Below are positions 44,461 through 54,446 of a stretch of DNA of 64,000 nucleotides, piece after piece. Position 1 is the first letter of the stretch, and each line of letters starts with the position of its first letter. A program made the translations under genes and the position numbers. This DNA is from Flavobacterium limi. Its GTDB lineage: Bacteria > Bacteroidota > Bacteroidia > Flavobacteriales > Flavobacteriaceae. Below the pieces are notes generated by a model. The model was not told the origin of the DNA. It saw nothing but the letters and a program-made list of their open reading frames with translations, and searched no databases. The stretch is from NCBI RefSeq assembly GCF_010645075.1, contig NZ_JAADZV010000003.1:434001-498000 (forward strand), in the 5' to 3' direction.

Positions 44461-46161
44461 CTACTGTAATAATATTTTTGATAATGTATCCTTGTTATTT
44501 TCTTCTTTTGTCCAATCTGTTTTTCCTTTTGGATCTATACCGTTAAAATACTTTTCAATATTGGTGTAACCATCACCATTTGAATCTTTGCTTGCATCAG
44601 ATGCATCGTTAGGATTCAAACCAAATTTCTTCTCCCAGGCATCCGGAATTCCGTCATTATCAGAATCCTTATAAGCTTTTCCTTTGTATTCAGGATAACC
44701 GCCAACCTGGTCAGGATGCGTGATAATTCCTTTTTTATATGAATCTGCAGGTAGCCTTCTTTTGATGTATTCTTTACCAATTGTATTTTCCAGACCGTCT
44801 TTTACCTCAATTTTTCCGGTACGAACCTGTTTAACAATTCTTTCATCGACTGCATCACGTTTTGGCAAAGTTGCTCCTGCATTTTCCAATACAAACTCAT
44901 ACGCTTTATCCGCTTTCATAATAGAAATTGGCGGCGTTGCAAAAGGTTTATTTTGTTTTATTTGTGCCAAAAAGTCTTTGGTTACTTCAGGCGACAAATC
45001 TTCTAATTGCACTCCTCCGTTCCAGTTATCGGCTGTCACTTCAGGTGAACCCACAATAAAGTTCCCATCAACAAATGCTTTTCCGAATCTTTTTGGACTA
45101 ATATAACCTGATTCAGGTTTGATAATTCGGTAACGAATCGGCTGATCTGTCGGCGTGATTGGTCCCGGTTTGAAATAATTATTGATAATGTTGTATTGCG
45201 AACGATAATCACCACCATCAAGAGTACGGTTCCACCAGTTAAAAACCACATTATTCACAAAGTTAAAACTTCCATACATTCCAACTGAGGCATTTCTCGA
45301 AATATTATCGGCCCATAAATTACGGATAAACATACTGTTTAAACCACCGATAGTACTTCCGAAAGCATGGTTGTAAGTATCCAGGCCTTCTGATGAAATG
45401 GTATTCTGAATGGTCACATTAACAGCCGGCAGTTTTTCTAATTTTGATTTTTCATTCGCCTGAAACTGGTGGCGGTATAACGAAATATTTTCATCTAATC
45501 CCCAGCTCATCGAGCAATGATCAATAATTACGTTTCCGATTACGTTTCCTCCCAAAGCATCGTCACGACGGGTCACTTCGGTTTCTCCACGACGAAAACG
45601 CATGTAGCGGATGATAATATCGTGAGTATCTAATAAAACAGATTCTCCCGCAACGCAAATTCCGTCGCCCGGTGCGGTTTGTCCCGCGATTGTAATATAA
45701 GGCGCACGAACGGTAATTGGTTTTTTAAGACGAATGATTCCGGAAACATTAAACACTACGGTACGAGCTCCAACGGCTTCTAGTGCTTCACGAAAGGTCC
45801 CTTTTCCGGTGTCTTCCAGACTTGTAACGACAAATATTTTTCCGCCACGTCCTCCTGGTGTCTGGGCTCCGCCTCCCATTGCACCTGGGAAAGCCGGGAT
45901 ATCAGCATGAACTAAATCGGTAGGCAATGCCGCCCACGGCACATAAGGTCTTCCTAGTAATTCTTCGGCTTTGATGATATGTTCATTGGCTTTCCAAATC
46001 TGATCCAAACGCTCACTTTCTGCTTTCATCACGGCATCAGTTTTTTCCTGAACCGGTTTTGGAATATCCGGATACTGTGCATAAGCTGATGAGAAAAGAG
46101 AACAAAAGGAGGCTGCAATAATTGTCCTTCTAAGGGTGGTCTTTTGAAAATTGTTTTTCAT
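44461..46161 (-). CDS. PL1 pectate lyase with C-terminal calcium-binding repeat
   Basis: The 566-residue protein has a signal peptide (cleavage near SSAYAQ, residue 29), a short helical segment and a PL1 beta-helix (about 85-430) with IPAFPGAMGGGAQTPGGRGG, VVTSLEDTGKGTFREA, ITIAGQTAPGDGI, MRFRRGE and DHCSMSWGLDENIS. The C-terminal 60 residues carry a thrombospondin-3/EF-hand-like repeat (DSDNDGIPDAWEKKFG and DSNGDGYTNIEKY), which binds calcium. The enzyme cuts de-esterified homogalacturonan by beta-elimination. It is a paralogue of the PL1 at 47.1-48.8 kb; the DUF3826 gene lies between them. Confidence 0.9.
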   Translation of the reverse strand: MKNNFQKTTLRRTIIAASFCSLFSSAYAQYPDIPKPVQEKTDAVMKAESERLDQIWKANEHIIKAEELLGRPYVPWAALPTDLVHADIPAFPGAMGGGAQTPGGRGGKIFVVTSLEDTGKGTFREALEAVGARTVVFNVSGIIRLKKPITVRAPYITIAGQTAPGDGICVAGESVLLDTHDIIIRYMRFRRGETEVTRRDDALGGNVIGNVIIDHCSMSWGLDENISLYRHQFQANEKSKLEKLPAVNVTIQNTISSEGLDTYNHAFGSTIGGLNSMFIRNLWADNISRNASVGMYGSFNFVNNVVFNWWNRTLDGGDYRSQYNIINNYFKPGPITPTDQPIRYRIIKPESGYISPKRFGKAFVDGNFIVGSPEVTADNWNGGVQLEDLSPEVTKDFLAQIKQNKPFATPPISIMKADKAYEFVLENAGATLPKRDAVDERIVKQVRTGKIEVKDGLENTIGKEYIKRRLPADSYKKGIITHPDQVGGYPEYKGKAYKDSDNDGIPDAWEKKFGLNPNDASDASKDSNGDGYTNIEKYFNGIDPKGKTDWTKEENNKDTLSKILLQ

Positions 46162-46261
46162 GAGTATTATATGAAATTATTAGTTAGAATAGTTTGACAG
46201 TGTAATCAACAAAAGGTTTAACTTAAAAATGTTAAAATTACACTTATCAACAAAAGAGGTG

Positions 46262-46930
46262 CTATTCCTTCTTTTTATTCTTTTCTTTTTCAGCAATACG
46301 CTTGTTCCAGCCTTCTCTTTCTTTAGTTAAATCATAACCTTCTTTAGACAAATAATTATTGATTCTCCCTTTGTATTTACCAAACCAGGCATGCTTTTCT
46401 TTGGATGAACCACCATCCATTGCGTGTTCTCTTGCTTCAACTAAAGCGTCATAAATATACTTTTTCTGAACTTCTGTCAAAGTAGGTATCATATCATTAT
46501 AAGCCGTTACCGTAATTGGAAGAACGCCATACGTCATTCCGTCTTTTACTTCGGTGATTTTGGCTTCGTTTAATTGAGTACCTAATTTTTTAATATAGGC
46601 TTTGTGCAGTTTAGCAATTGACTTGTCAGCATTAGCTTTCAGTTTGTCAATTTTCCCGTTTTGCTTTTCTTTGGCTAAAGTACTGTCGTCTTTTACTTTT
46701 TTGATTTCAGCATCTCTTTCGTCATGGATTTTGCTTAAATCACGAAACTGCTGTGCAATGATATTGGTTACAGTCGTTTTTTTTTGTTTGTCATTCAAAG
46801 CTAATTTCTCTACAATTTTAGCTGCTCTTTCATTGGTAACCTTCACATATTCCGGGTCTGCATATTGTTGCGCACTTAGCTTACAAGCAAAAAGCAAAAA
46901 CAATACTCCTAATTTCTTAATTGATATCAT
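46262..46930 (-). CDS. DUF3826 protein, secreted
   Basis: The 222-residue protein has a signal peptide (MISIKKLGVLFLLFACKLSAQQ, cleavage near residue 20) and then an almost wholly helical, charged sequence rich in Lys, Glu and Ala (residues 30-120 look like coiled coil: DERDAEIKKVKDD, QNGKIDKLKANADKS). The C-terminal part has MTYGVLPITVTAYNDMIP and HAWFGKYKGRINNYL, which I recognise as DUF3826. Genes of this family often lie beside pectate lyase genes in Bacteroidota; the function is unknown. Flanked on both sides by PL1 genes in the same orientation, it may assist substrate binding or lyase stability in the periplasm (inference). Confidence 0.78.
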   Translation of the reverse strand: MISIKKLGVLFLLFACKLSAQQYADPEYVKVTNERAAKIVEKLALNDKQKKTTVTNIIAQQFRDLSKIHDERDAEIKKVKDDSTLAKEKQNGKIDKLKANADKSIAKLHKAYIKKLGTQLNEAKITEVKDGMTYGVLPITVTAYNDMIPTLTEVQKKYIYDALVEAREHAMDGGSSKEKHAWFGKYKGRINNYLSKEGYDLTKEREGWNKRIAEKEKNKKKE

Positions 46931-46983
46931 TTTAAAAGATTTTTAAATTATTCTGTTATGTACTGAAAACAGAATAATTATTG

Positions 46984-47056
46984 ATTTAATTAAATCTGTC
47001 AAATCTGCACAATCTGTTTGAAATTACTCTCGCAGATTATGCAGATCAGGCAAATT
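46984..47056. repeat. Intergenic palindrome, family D (copy 6)
   Basis: AAATCTGTCAAATCTGC (about 46992-47008) faces CTCGCAGATTATGCAGAT (47029-47046). The stem is imperfect. It belongs to the ACTCTCGCAG subtype shared with 18030-18057 and 59012-59059 and fills the gap between the upstream PL1 and DUF3826 genes. Confidence 0.65.
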
Positions 47057-47062
47057 CTTTTT

Positions 47063-48772
47063 TTATTTTAAGTCTAACAAAGGTCTTACCAAAGTTTCTT
47101 TATTATTCGCTAAATCTGTCCAGTCTACTTTGATAGCCGGGTTTACACCGTTGATGTAGTCTTCGATATTAGAATATCCATCACCGTTTAAATCTTTTTT
47201 GGCATCAGATGGATCTTTTGGATCTAAACCATATTTTTTCTCCCATGCATCAGGCATACCGTCTTTGTCTGTATCTACATAAGGTTTTCCTTTATATTCC
47301 GGATATCCGCCAACTTGTGAAATATCAGTTATGATTCCTTGCTTATAAGAATCCTTCGGCAAACGTCTGTGTTCAAATTGGTAGAAATCTTTTTTCTCCA
47401 GTCCTTTTGCGTATTCCGGAACTCCGGTTTTCACTGTTCTTACGATTCTTTCGTCAACTTTATCCCTGATCGGTAAAGTTGCACCTACATTTTTAAGAAC
47501 GAATTCATAAGCTTCATCTGCTTTCATGAAAGGACGGAACCATGGCATTGGGAATGGTTTGTCGCTTTTCATTTTATCGAAATACGTTTTAGCTTCATCA
47601 TAGCCCATTAATTCGCCTTTTTTGTTTTCGATCTGAATACCACCGTCCCAGTTGTCTTTGGTTACTTTTTCGTTATTGTTAACGATATTTCCGTTTACGT
47701 AAGCCCTTCCAAAAACCATATAAGGCAATTTGCTTCTTCCTGATTCCGGTTTTAAGATTCTGTAGCTGATTGGCTCTGCTAAATTGGTAACAGGTCCCGG
47801 CTTGTAAAAGTTATTGATGATATTGTAGTTCGCTGTATAATCACCACCATCTGTTGATCTGTTATACCAGTTGAAAACAACGTTATTTACAAAATTAAAA
47901 ATTCCGTTCCAACCAATAGATGGGTTTCTTCCTGCATTGTTTGCCCACATGTTTCTCATGAAAGAGCAGTTTTCACCGCCTAAAGTACTTCCGAAAGCGT
48001 GGTTATAAGTATCCAAAGCCTCTCCGAACAAACTGTTTTGGATGGTAATGTTTACTGTACCCACTTTTATATCCGGATAGCCAGCACCAGGGCTGTACAT
48101 ATGTCTGTACATTGACATGTTTTCATCTAATCCCCAGGTTGCAGAAACGTGGTCGATGATAATGTTTCCAACAGGATTTCCTCCAATTGAATCATCACGA
48201 CGGCCTACAAAAGTTTCTCCTCTACGGAAACGCATGTGTCTGATTACAACATCATGCGTATCAATCCAAACTGATTCACCCGCTACACAGATACCATCTC
48301 CGGGAGCTGTTTGCCCCGCAATGGTGATATAAGGTGCACGAATGATTAACGGACTTTTAAGTTTAATAATTCCTGACACATTAAATACAATGATTCTGGC
48401 ACCACCCTGTTCGCAGGCATCGCGTAAAGTTCCAGGTCCGCGGTCTTCTAAGCTTGTTACAACATACACATTTCCGCCACGTCCTCCAAAAGTGTACATA
48501 CCTCCTCCTTCAGCTCCTGGAAAAGCAGGTATAGACGCCTGTGGTAAATCTGTTGGCCTTGATGCCCATGGAATAAAAGGCTTTCCGTGTTTCGCTTCTT
48601 CTTCAATTACAACTAATGCTTTTTCCCAGGCCTCATCTGAAAGTCTGTTGGCTTCCTTGATAATTGCGTCTTGTTGCGCCTTAATCTCAGGGCTTATTTT
48701 TGGATATTGGGCAAAACATTTAATGCTTCCCAAAAGCAAAAGTGGTAATACAAATAATGCTGAATTTTTCAT
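47063..48772 (-). CDS. PL1 pectate lyase with C-terminal calcium-binding repeat (second copy)
   Basis: I choose the ATG at 48772 (MKNSALFVLPLLLLG, signal peptide ending near KCFAQ) over one 33 bases upstream. The 569-residue protein has the same plan as its neighbour: PL1 beta-helix with IPAFPGAEGGGMYTFGGRGG, VVTSLEDRGPGTLRDA, ITIAGQTAPGDGI and DHVSATWGLDENMS, then a calcium-binding tail (DTDKDGMPDAWEKKYG, DLNGDGYSNIEDY). The two are clearly paralogues from a duplication followed by divergence. As the first enzyme gene after SusD it is separated from susD by a terminator and a second hairpin, so it may be expressed at a lower level than susCD. Confidence 0.9.
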   Translation of the reverse strand: MKNSALFVLPLLLLGSIKCFAQYPKISPEIKAQQDAIIKEANRLSDEAWEKALVVIEEEAKHGKPFIPWASRPTDLPQASIPAFPGAEGGGMYTFGGRGGNVYVVTSLEDRGPGTLRDACEQGGARIIVFNVSGIIKLKSPLIIRAPYITIAGQTAPGDGICVAGESVWIDTHDVVIRHMRFRRGETFVGRRDDSIGGNPVGNIIIDHVSATWGLDENMSMYRHMYSPGAGYPDIKVGTVNITIQNSLFGEALDTYNHAFGSTLGGENCSFMRNMWANNAGRNPSIGWNGIFNFVNNVVFNWYNRSTDGGDYTANYNIINNFYKPGPVTNLAEPISYRILKPESGRSKLPYMVFGRAYVNGNIVNNNEKVTKDNWDGGIQIENKKGELMGYDEAKTYFDKMKSDKPFPMPWFRPFMKADEAYEFVLKNVGATLPIRDKVDERIVRTVKTGVPEYAKGLEKKDFYQFEHRRLPKDSYKQGIITDISQVGGYPEYKGKPYVDTDKDGMPDAWEKKYGLDPKDPSDAKKDLNGDGYSNIEDYINGVNPAIKVDWTDLANNKETLVRPLLDLK

Positions 48773-48806
48773 GTTAATTTTAATTTGGTAATTCGGTTTA
48801 AACAAA

Positions 48807-48838
48807 TCACCTGTATCTTTTTGAGGGAATACAGGTGA
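48807..48838. repeat. Perfect hairpin between susD and the PL1 gene
   Basis: TCACCTGTAT (48807-48816) and ATACAGGTGA (48829-48838) form a 10-base stem with a 12-base loop in the leader of the PL1 gene, about 35 bases before its ATG. It could act as an RNA stability or attenuation element, or as a palindromic protein-binding site. Confidence 0.6.
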
Positions 48839-48882
48839 AAAGTCTAATTTAATGTTAACGTTTTATTATGATATTAAGAAAA

Positions 48883-48905
48883 ATGCCTGAAAAAAATCCA
48901 GGCAT
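48883..48905 (-). terminator. Terminator directly after susD
   Basis: On the minus strand TGCCTG and CAGGCA (48904-48899 and 48889-48884) form a stem closed by flanking A-T pairs, followed by TTTTTCTT. It starts 16 bases after the susD stop. This fits partial termination that gives more susCD than downstream transcript, as is common in PULs. Confidence 0.65.
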
Positions 48906-48919
48906 CTTTAGTTTAAAAA

Positions 48920-50908
48920 TTATTCTTGGTAGATGAAAGTTCCACCTGAAGCTGAAGCACCATTCCAACCAAGGGTTTGTATTAACCATGGGTTTAAAGC
49001 TAAAACATCTTGCTTAAGCCCCATTATATAATAATTTGGTTTAAAATCGATTTTAGCTGGTTTTGCACTAACAACATCCAATGCCTCCGCATCTGGCAAC
49101 TTTTCAAAAACTAAATTATTTGTATAAAATGCCTCTAAAGCAGCTATTTGAGTCTGAAAATCTGATGCATCAGGATTTACAGAGATTCCGGCACGTGCAC
49201 TTAATAAAGGATCAGCACTAGAAGCGGTTTTAGTTTTATATTGTAAAAAATTTCCTGTACGTTGTGTTCCGTTTATAGTCGGAATACCAAGTTTTACATT
49301 TGTATTATCCTGATTTATTGAACTATCATCGCTGTATAACATCCAACGCTGAACGTCCCAATAACGTTTTCCTTCATATGCTAACTCTACACGGCGTTCG
49401 TATAGACACGCCTCAATTGCGGCATATTTATCTGTTAAAGTTCCTATACCGTAGTTATTAGCAGATGGTATCCCAACACGTTTTCTAATTTGTGTTAAAT
49501 AAGCCAGCGTATTTGGTATATCCCCTTTTGCGGCATAACACTCTGCAATATTCAACAATAACTCCGCATAACGGTATTCAAAAATATCAGTTCCCGAATA
49601 TTGAAAAGAAGAAGCATTATTAGCAGTAGGATTTGACATTTTTCGAACAAAAGCAGGGCTTTTTTCATTATTATTAGCATCGCTAAAATAAGCTTTATTA
49701 CTATTATCTACCCAGCGGTAAGCCCACACTGTTGGTTGAACAGTAGTTGTCGAACTCGGAGTTGTATAAGGCCAGTAACTTCCGGAAAAAGCAAAAGTTC
49801 TGTAAAAACGAGGGTCACGATTTTTAAAGAATAAAAAATCATTATAATTATTAGCAGCCGTAGGTCTTGAGCCATTTGCCATTGGAAACAAATCAATCAT
49901 TTCTTTTGGTGCTTCCATACCTCCTTTACCACCCTGACTAATGAAACGCAGACTTCCTTCCCATCCACTATTTACAGCAGCCCCAGTATTTGCACTAGAT
50001 AATAGCTGAACCACAATAGCTTCTTTACAAAATGAATTATCAACTAAAAACATTTCCTGCCATTGTTTTGCCGTATTACCAAATAAACCAAAACCATCAG
50101 CAGTTAATTGAGTTTCAGCGGCCAATCCTGCTGCTAAAGCTGCGTCCCAACGTTCTGTAGAGCCATCCCAGTTTTTATTAAACAGAGGGCTCGCATATGT
50201 CAATAAAACTCTTGACTTTTGAGCTAAAGCGGCTCCTCTGGTAAATCGACCATAATTTCCTGCATCCCATTTATCTGGTAACAAAGTAGATGCCATGTCT
50301 AAATCAGCAAGTATTTGAGCAACAACTTCAGATACCTTAGCACGTGGGAGTTTAATAGTTACATCATCAATATCAGAATCCTGTGTATTTGTAACTATAG
50401 GCACTCCTCCATATACTCTCATCAAATCAAAATACTGAATCGCACGCAAATAATAAACCTGTCCTTTAAATTTTTTTCTAAAAGCCTCATCTAAATTTGC
50501 TCCAATAACATCAATTTTTTCTAAGAAAGCATTACACTCACGTATTCTGGAATAAGGATTATTGATCATTTTATCCTCAATTCTTGTACCATAATATGCA
50601 TCTCCATCAGATGCATTTACATAAGTCAATGTAGGATTAATCAAATTTTGCATCCCACCAACTTCTTCAGTTAATCTTGTACGGGTATCATTATACAATC
50701 CTACTACAGATTTTAAAGGTGAATTATATGCCTGAAAATAATCATAATACATGTTATTTACATACCATTCAACTTTATCAGCACTTTCGTAAAAAGAATC
50801 TTCATCATTCCCGTATTGTTTTTTTTCTTCTAAGAAATTATCACTACATGAAACACTCACAACTACTAATGTTGCCAATGCAATAATTAAGTTTATTTTA
50901 TTTTTCAT
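48920..50908 (-). CDS. SusD/RagB-type glycan-binding outer-membrane lipoprotein
   Basis: I choose the ATG at 50908 (MKNKINLIIALATLVV). The lipobox SVSC gives the modified Cys at about residue 21, followed by SDNFLEEKK, the usual start of SusD proteins. The 662-residue protein has the helical TPR-like N-terminal part (about 60-230 with VYYLRAIQYFDLMRVYGGVPIV) and the conserved C-terminal EYRYAELLLNIAECYA and YEGKRYWDVQRWM. SusD proteins are the lid of the SusC pore and capture oligosaccharide on the cell surface. It follows susC by only 18 bases. It is the only SusD in the window, so one pair appears to serve all the enzymes here. Confidence 0.93.
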   Translation of the reverse strand: MKNKINLIIALATLVVVSVSCSDNFLEEKKQYGNDEDSFYESADKVEWYVNNMYYDYFQAYNSPLKSVVGLYNDTRTRLTEEVGGMQNLINPTLTYVNASDGDAYYGTRIEDKMINNPYSRIRECNAFLEKIDVIGANLDEAFRKKFKGQVYYLRAIQYFDLMRVYGGVPIVTNTQDSDIDDVTIKLPRAKVSEVVAQILADLDMASTLLPDKWDAGNYGRFTRGAALAQKSRVLLTYASPLFNKNWDGSTERWDAALAAGLAAETQLTADGFGLFGNTAKQWQEMFLVDNSFCKEAIVVQLLSSANTGAAVNSGWEGSLRFISQGGKGGMEAPKEMIDLFPMANGSRPTAANNYNDFLFFKNRDPRFYRTFAFSGSYWPYTTPSSTTTVQPTVWAYRWVDNSNKAYFSDANNNEKSPAFVRKMSNPTANNASSFQYSGTDIFEYRYAELLLNIAECYAAKGDIPNTLAYLTQIRKRVGIPSANNYGIGTLTDKYAAIEACLYERRVELAYEGKRYWDVQRWMLYSDDSSINQDNTNVKLGIPTINGTQRTGNFLQYKTKTASSADPLLSARAGISVNPDASDFQTQIAALEAFYTNNLVFEKLPDAEALDVVSAKPAKIDFKPNYYIMGLKQDVLALNPWLIQTLGWNGASASGGTFIYQE

Positions 50909-50926
50909 AATTAACACTAATTAAAA

Positions 50927-53900
50927 TTAGAATGCAATATTAAAGTTAACCGCCCAGGTTCTTAAAGTTGGGTAACCAGTAAGTGAATCATCATACATAT
51001 TACGATAATGATTAGGATAAGGATTATACAAATCCCATAAATTCTGTCCTGTCACTCCAATAGTAAGACTTGAGATATTCAAACCTTTCAACACGTCCTG
51101 AGGCAAGCCATAACCTATCGTTAGATTTCTGACAGTACAACGGAAAGTATCCAACATCCAAAAATCTGACGGAGAACCAACTCCTCCTCCTATACCATTT
51201 TCCGGTTTATCAAAATACGCCATGTTTGGATATTTACCATCAACATTGTCCTCTGCATACATATCATTCCAGAAAGTTTCATGAGCCCACATATTGTGAG
51301 TTGAAGCAGTTAATTGTTTAACACGATCCATCATACGAATACCTCCCCAGGAAGTTGCTATCTGAGTACGAGCATAAAAACCTTTATATTTAACTCCTAA
51401 ATTAGTTGTAAACCCATAAGTTCTGCTTGAGTTAACTAATTTAGCATAGTCATTACTCTCCTCAATTCTTCCGTCTGGTCCAGCCTGAGTACCATCAGTT
51501 GAATTAAACTGACCTCCGATATCCTGATATGCTAACTGCCCTTTTGCCAAACCTGCCATAGTTGAAACTCCCATGAAATTTGGTGTCGTTCCTGCTGCAG
51601 TAGCACGTTCTGTTAAATAATTCCAATAGTTCTGTATATCCTGGTCTGTTCTTAAAATACCATCACCTGTTGAAGTTTGTTTCCATGTTTTAAAACCCCA
51701 TGAAGGGAAAAATAGTGATCTTCCTTCCATAGTCTGGTTAGCAGAAGGATGCAATAATGCCTGTTCAGGATATCTCTTAACTTCATTATTAGAAAAACCA
51801 AAATTCACACCCACACTATATTCTAAATTCTTTTTGATTTTATCATTCCAGTTCAAACCAACTTCTGCACCCCATGCATCAACAGCAGCATAATTCTGTT
51901 CAGCAAAACCACCGCCTATAGTAATAGGAATTCCAACTGCTCCTGATGTTTGCGTTAGCATATCTGTAGTTCTGTCAAAATAGAAATCATATACCATTTG
52001 TAATCTATTATTTAAGACATTCACATCAAACCCTAAATTGTGTTTAATAGTAGTGTCCCAACCTACATTACGATTCGGTTCAACTCTAGGTGTAATACTA
52101 TTAGCTAAACTACCTCCATTAGAACCAAACTGCCAGCCTTTATCTGTATTAATATCATACAATTTTTGCCATCTCCAAGGAGTTATATTATCTTTTCCTG
52201 TTTTACCAATAGAATAACGAATTTTAAAGAAATTAACACCCGGAAGTGCTTCTGCAAACCAATCTTCTTTTGATGCAATCCATCCTAATTGGGCAGAAGG
52301 GAAAAATCCCCAATAATTTTCTGGCGCAAATTTTGTCGATGCATCACTTCTAAAAAGTAATGTCACTAAATATTTAGATTTAAACGCATAATTGACACGT
52401 CCTAAATAAGACAATGTACCGCTTTCTCCTCTTTCAGATAAAGAATGCGCCGGAATCAAAGTTCCCGCAGTATGATGTGTCCCTGCATAATAAGAAGGGG
52501 TATTTTCATAATACAAACGAGTTCTTTTAGAATCATTCTCTGAACGCTCCACAGAAAACATTGCCCCTATTTCATGATTATCAAAAGTTCTGTCATAATT
52601 CACAAAGAAGTTTGACTGCACACTACTGCTCAAGGTATTATCATAAAGAACTCTGGCATTTCTAATATTTGTCTCAATAGTATAATCTGAATCAGAAGCT
52701 CCACTTGCAAGGTGGTTATCCACTGAATTATAATTTTTAATTCTGGCCAAAGTATAAGGTAATTGGACTTGTTCTGAATTATTAGAGTACTGAACTCTTG
52801 CGTAAGATCCTTTAACAGATAAACCTTTTACAAAAGGCACTTTATAGTTTAAAGACAAGTTTACATTGTATGAAAAGTCTTCATTTACAGATTTCGATCC
52901 GTTCGCTAAGGTTGCAAAGTAATTCCATCCTGCAATATTATTATTAGCATTCGCACTACCCAGGTTACGATCGGTACGAGGAAACGGTGACATAAAATAG
53001 TTTTGATCATTAACTGTTGTTTCCCAAGGAATATATTGCGGCATATGCAATAATATTGAATAATCAGCTTGCTCCCCACCAGCAGAAGAACCAAAACTAC
53101 TATCATTAAAAGTAACTGATTTAGTATATGATTTTTGAACACTTCCAGTATTAGCTGCAACAGTCGCTGCAAAATCTAATGAGCTTGATATTTTAGCTGT
53201 TACCCCTGTACGAAAAGTCCATTTACTGTAATCCTGATCCCCTAGGTTTGCTCCCTGATCCAAATAAGTAGCACCGGCAAAATAGGTTGCTTTTTCTGTA
53301 CCTCCACTTATATTAAAAGCATGTTTTACCTGAGTAGCCGGCTTCCAGGCTTTATCCAGCCAGTTATAATCCAAACCTTTCATCTCATCTAATTCAGCTT
53401 CCGAAAAAAGATTTGCACCATTAGCACCAGCTGAATTTTTTGCTTTCAAAAAACGATTACTAAACACCCCAAATTCATAAGCATTCATCACTTTACCGTG
53501 ACTAACTGCATCATTAACAGCAAATTGTTGTTGATATGAAAACTTAGTCTGCCCAACTTTACCTCTTTTAGTTTTAACTACTACAGCACCCTGAGAAGCT
53601 CGGGAACCATAAATAGCTGCTGAAGCATCTTTTAACACTGTTATACTTTCAATCTCTGTAGGATCCAATCTGTTAAATGTTTCCAGAGTTGGCATTCCTG
53701 TAGCAGGATCAACCTGTACCATGTCATCTATCACAATTAACGGCGTTGTATAACCACCATCTTTAGAAAAACTAAAAGTTTGACGAATCTCTAAAGAAGC
53801 TGCTTGTCCTGGTCTTGTTGATCCACCATTAACAGTTAATCCAGGCACTAAACCTCTCAATGCTTCTGATAAGTTTGTTACAGGTAAATCCTGAACGCTT

Positions 53901-54298
53901 TCAGGTTTAATTGTAGCAATAGCGCCAGTAACATTATTTTTCTTCTGTGTACCGTAAGCTACAACTACAATGTCATCCAATACATTAGAATCTTCCTGCA
54001 TTTTAGCATCAAGGTTAGTACGGCCATTTAAAGGAATTTCCATTTTTTTCATTCCAATAAAAGAAAAAACTAATGTTGCACCAGGCTTTACATTAATTTC
54101 ATACCTACCACTGAAATCTGTACTTACAGAGTTCTTAGTAGATTTTTCAGTTACGTTTACTCCCGGCACAAGCAAACCTGTGGGATCAGTAACAGTACCT
54201 GTGATCTTAATTTGACTGCTTCCATTTTGGGCATAAGTGACAATGCTCATCAATGCAAACAGAATAAAACTACATCTTTTGATAAGTGTTTGTTTCAT
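50927..54298 (-). CDS. SusC/RagA-type TonB-dependent outer-membrane transporter
   Basis: The 1123-residue protein has a signal peptide (cleavage near VTYAQ, residue 23), an N-terminal carboxypeptidase-D-like domain (about 30-115, with GTVTDPTGLLVPGVNV and TDFSGRYEINV), a plug (ALRGLVPGLTVNGGS, ESITVLKDASAAIYGSRASQGAVVVKT) and a 22-strand barrel ending in WAVNFNIAF. The VLDDIVVVAYGTQKK segment (about 105-119) is the SusC signature. It imports oligosaccharides captured by SusD, driven by TonB. It heads the long minus-strand unit and has a regulated-looking promoter with a leader of about 140 bases. Confidence 0.95.
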   Translation of the reverse strand: MKQTLIKRCSFILFALMSIVTYAQNGSSQIKITGTVTDPTGLLVPGVNVTEKSTKNSVSTDFSGRYEINVKPGATLVFSFIGMKKMEIPLNGRTNLDAKMQEDSNVLDDIVVVAYGTQKKNNVTGAIATIKPESVQDLPVTNLSEALRGLVPGLTVNGGSTRPGQAASLEIRQTFSFSKDGGYTTPLIVIDDMVQVDPATGMPTLETFNRLDPTEIESITVLKDASAAIYGSRASQGAVVVKTKRGKVGQTKFSYQQQFAVNDAVSHGKVMNAYEFGVFSNRFLKAKNSAGANGANLFSEAELDEMKGLDYNWLDKAWKPATQVKHAFNISGGTEKATYFAGATYLDQGANLGDQDYSKWTFRTGVTAKISSSLDFAATVAANTGSVQKSYTKSVTFNDSSFGSSAGGEQADYSILLHMPQYIPWETTVNDQNYFMSPFPRTDRNLGSANANNNIAGWNYFATLANGSKSVNEDFSYNVNLSLNYKVPFVKGLSVKGSYARVQYSNNSEQVQLPYTLARIKNYNSVDNHLASGASDSDYTIETNIRNARVLYDNTLSSSVQSNFFVNYDRTFDNHEIGAMFSVERSENDSKRTRLYYENTPSYYAGTHHTAGTLIPAHSLSERGESGTLSYLGRVNYAFKSKYLVTLLFRSDASTKFAPENYWGFFPSAQLGWIASKEDWFAEALPGVNFFKIRYSIGKTGKDNITPWRWQKLYDINTDKGWQFGSNGGSLANSITPRVEPNRNVGWDTTIKHNLGFDVNVLNNRLQMVYDFYFDRTTDMLTQTSGAVGIPITIGGGFAEQNYAAVDAWGAEVGLNWNDKIKKNLEYSVGVNFGFSNNEVKRYPEQALLHPSANQTMEGRSLFFPSWGFKTWKQTSTGDGILRTDQDIQNYWNYLTERATAAGTTPNFMGVSTMAGLAKGQLAYQDIGGQFNSTDGTQAGPDGRIEESNDYAKLVNSSRTYGFTTNLGVKYKGFYARTQIATSWGGIRMMDRVKQLTASTHNMWAHETFWNDMYAEDNVDGKYPNMAYFDKPENGIGGGVGSPSDFWMLDTFRCTVRNLTIGYGLPQDVLKGLNISSLTIGVTGQNLWDLYNPYPNHYRNMYDDSLTGYPTLRTWAVNFNIAF

Positions 54299-54446
54299 AA
54301 ATCTTTGATTTAGTTAGATTAATAGTTAGGTTAGTTTTTAGTTTATAAAAAAATGTATTTTAACTTTTATAGACATACTACAATTTATGGGCGATTTATT
54401 ACTGTAGAAATTTTTAAACGTTAAAAATACATTTATTACCTGATTC

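Noticed and set aside
48807..48838. Fourth copy of the regulatory direct repeat
   Set aside because: It contains CCTGTA and TACAGG, but as an inverted repeat with a 12-base loop, not as a direct repeat with a 10-base period, and there is no promoter at the right distance.
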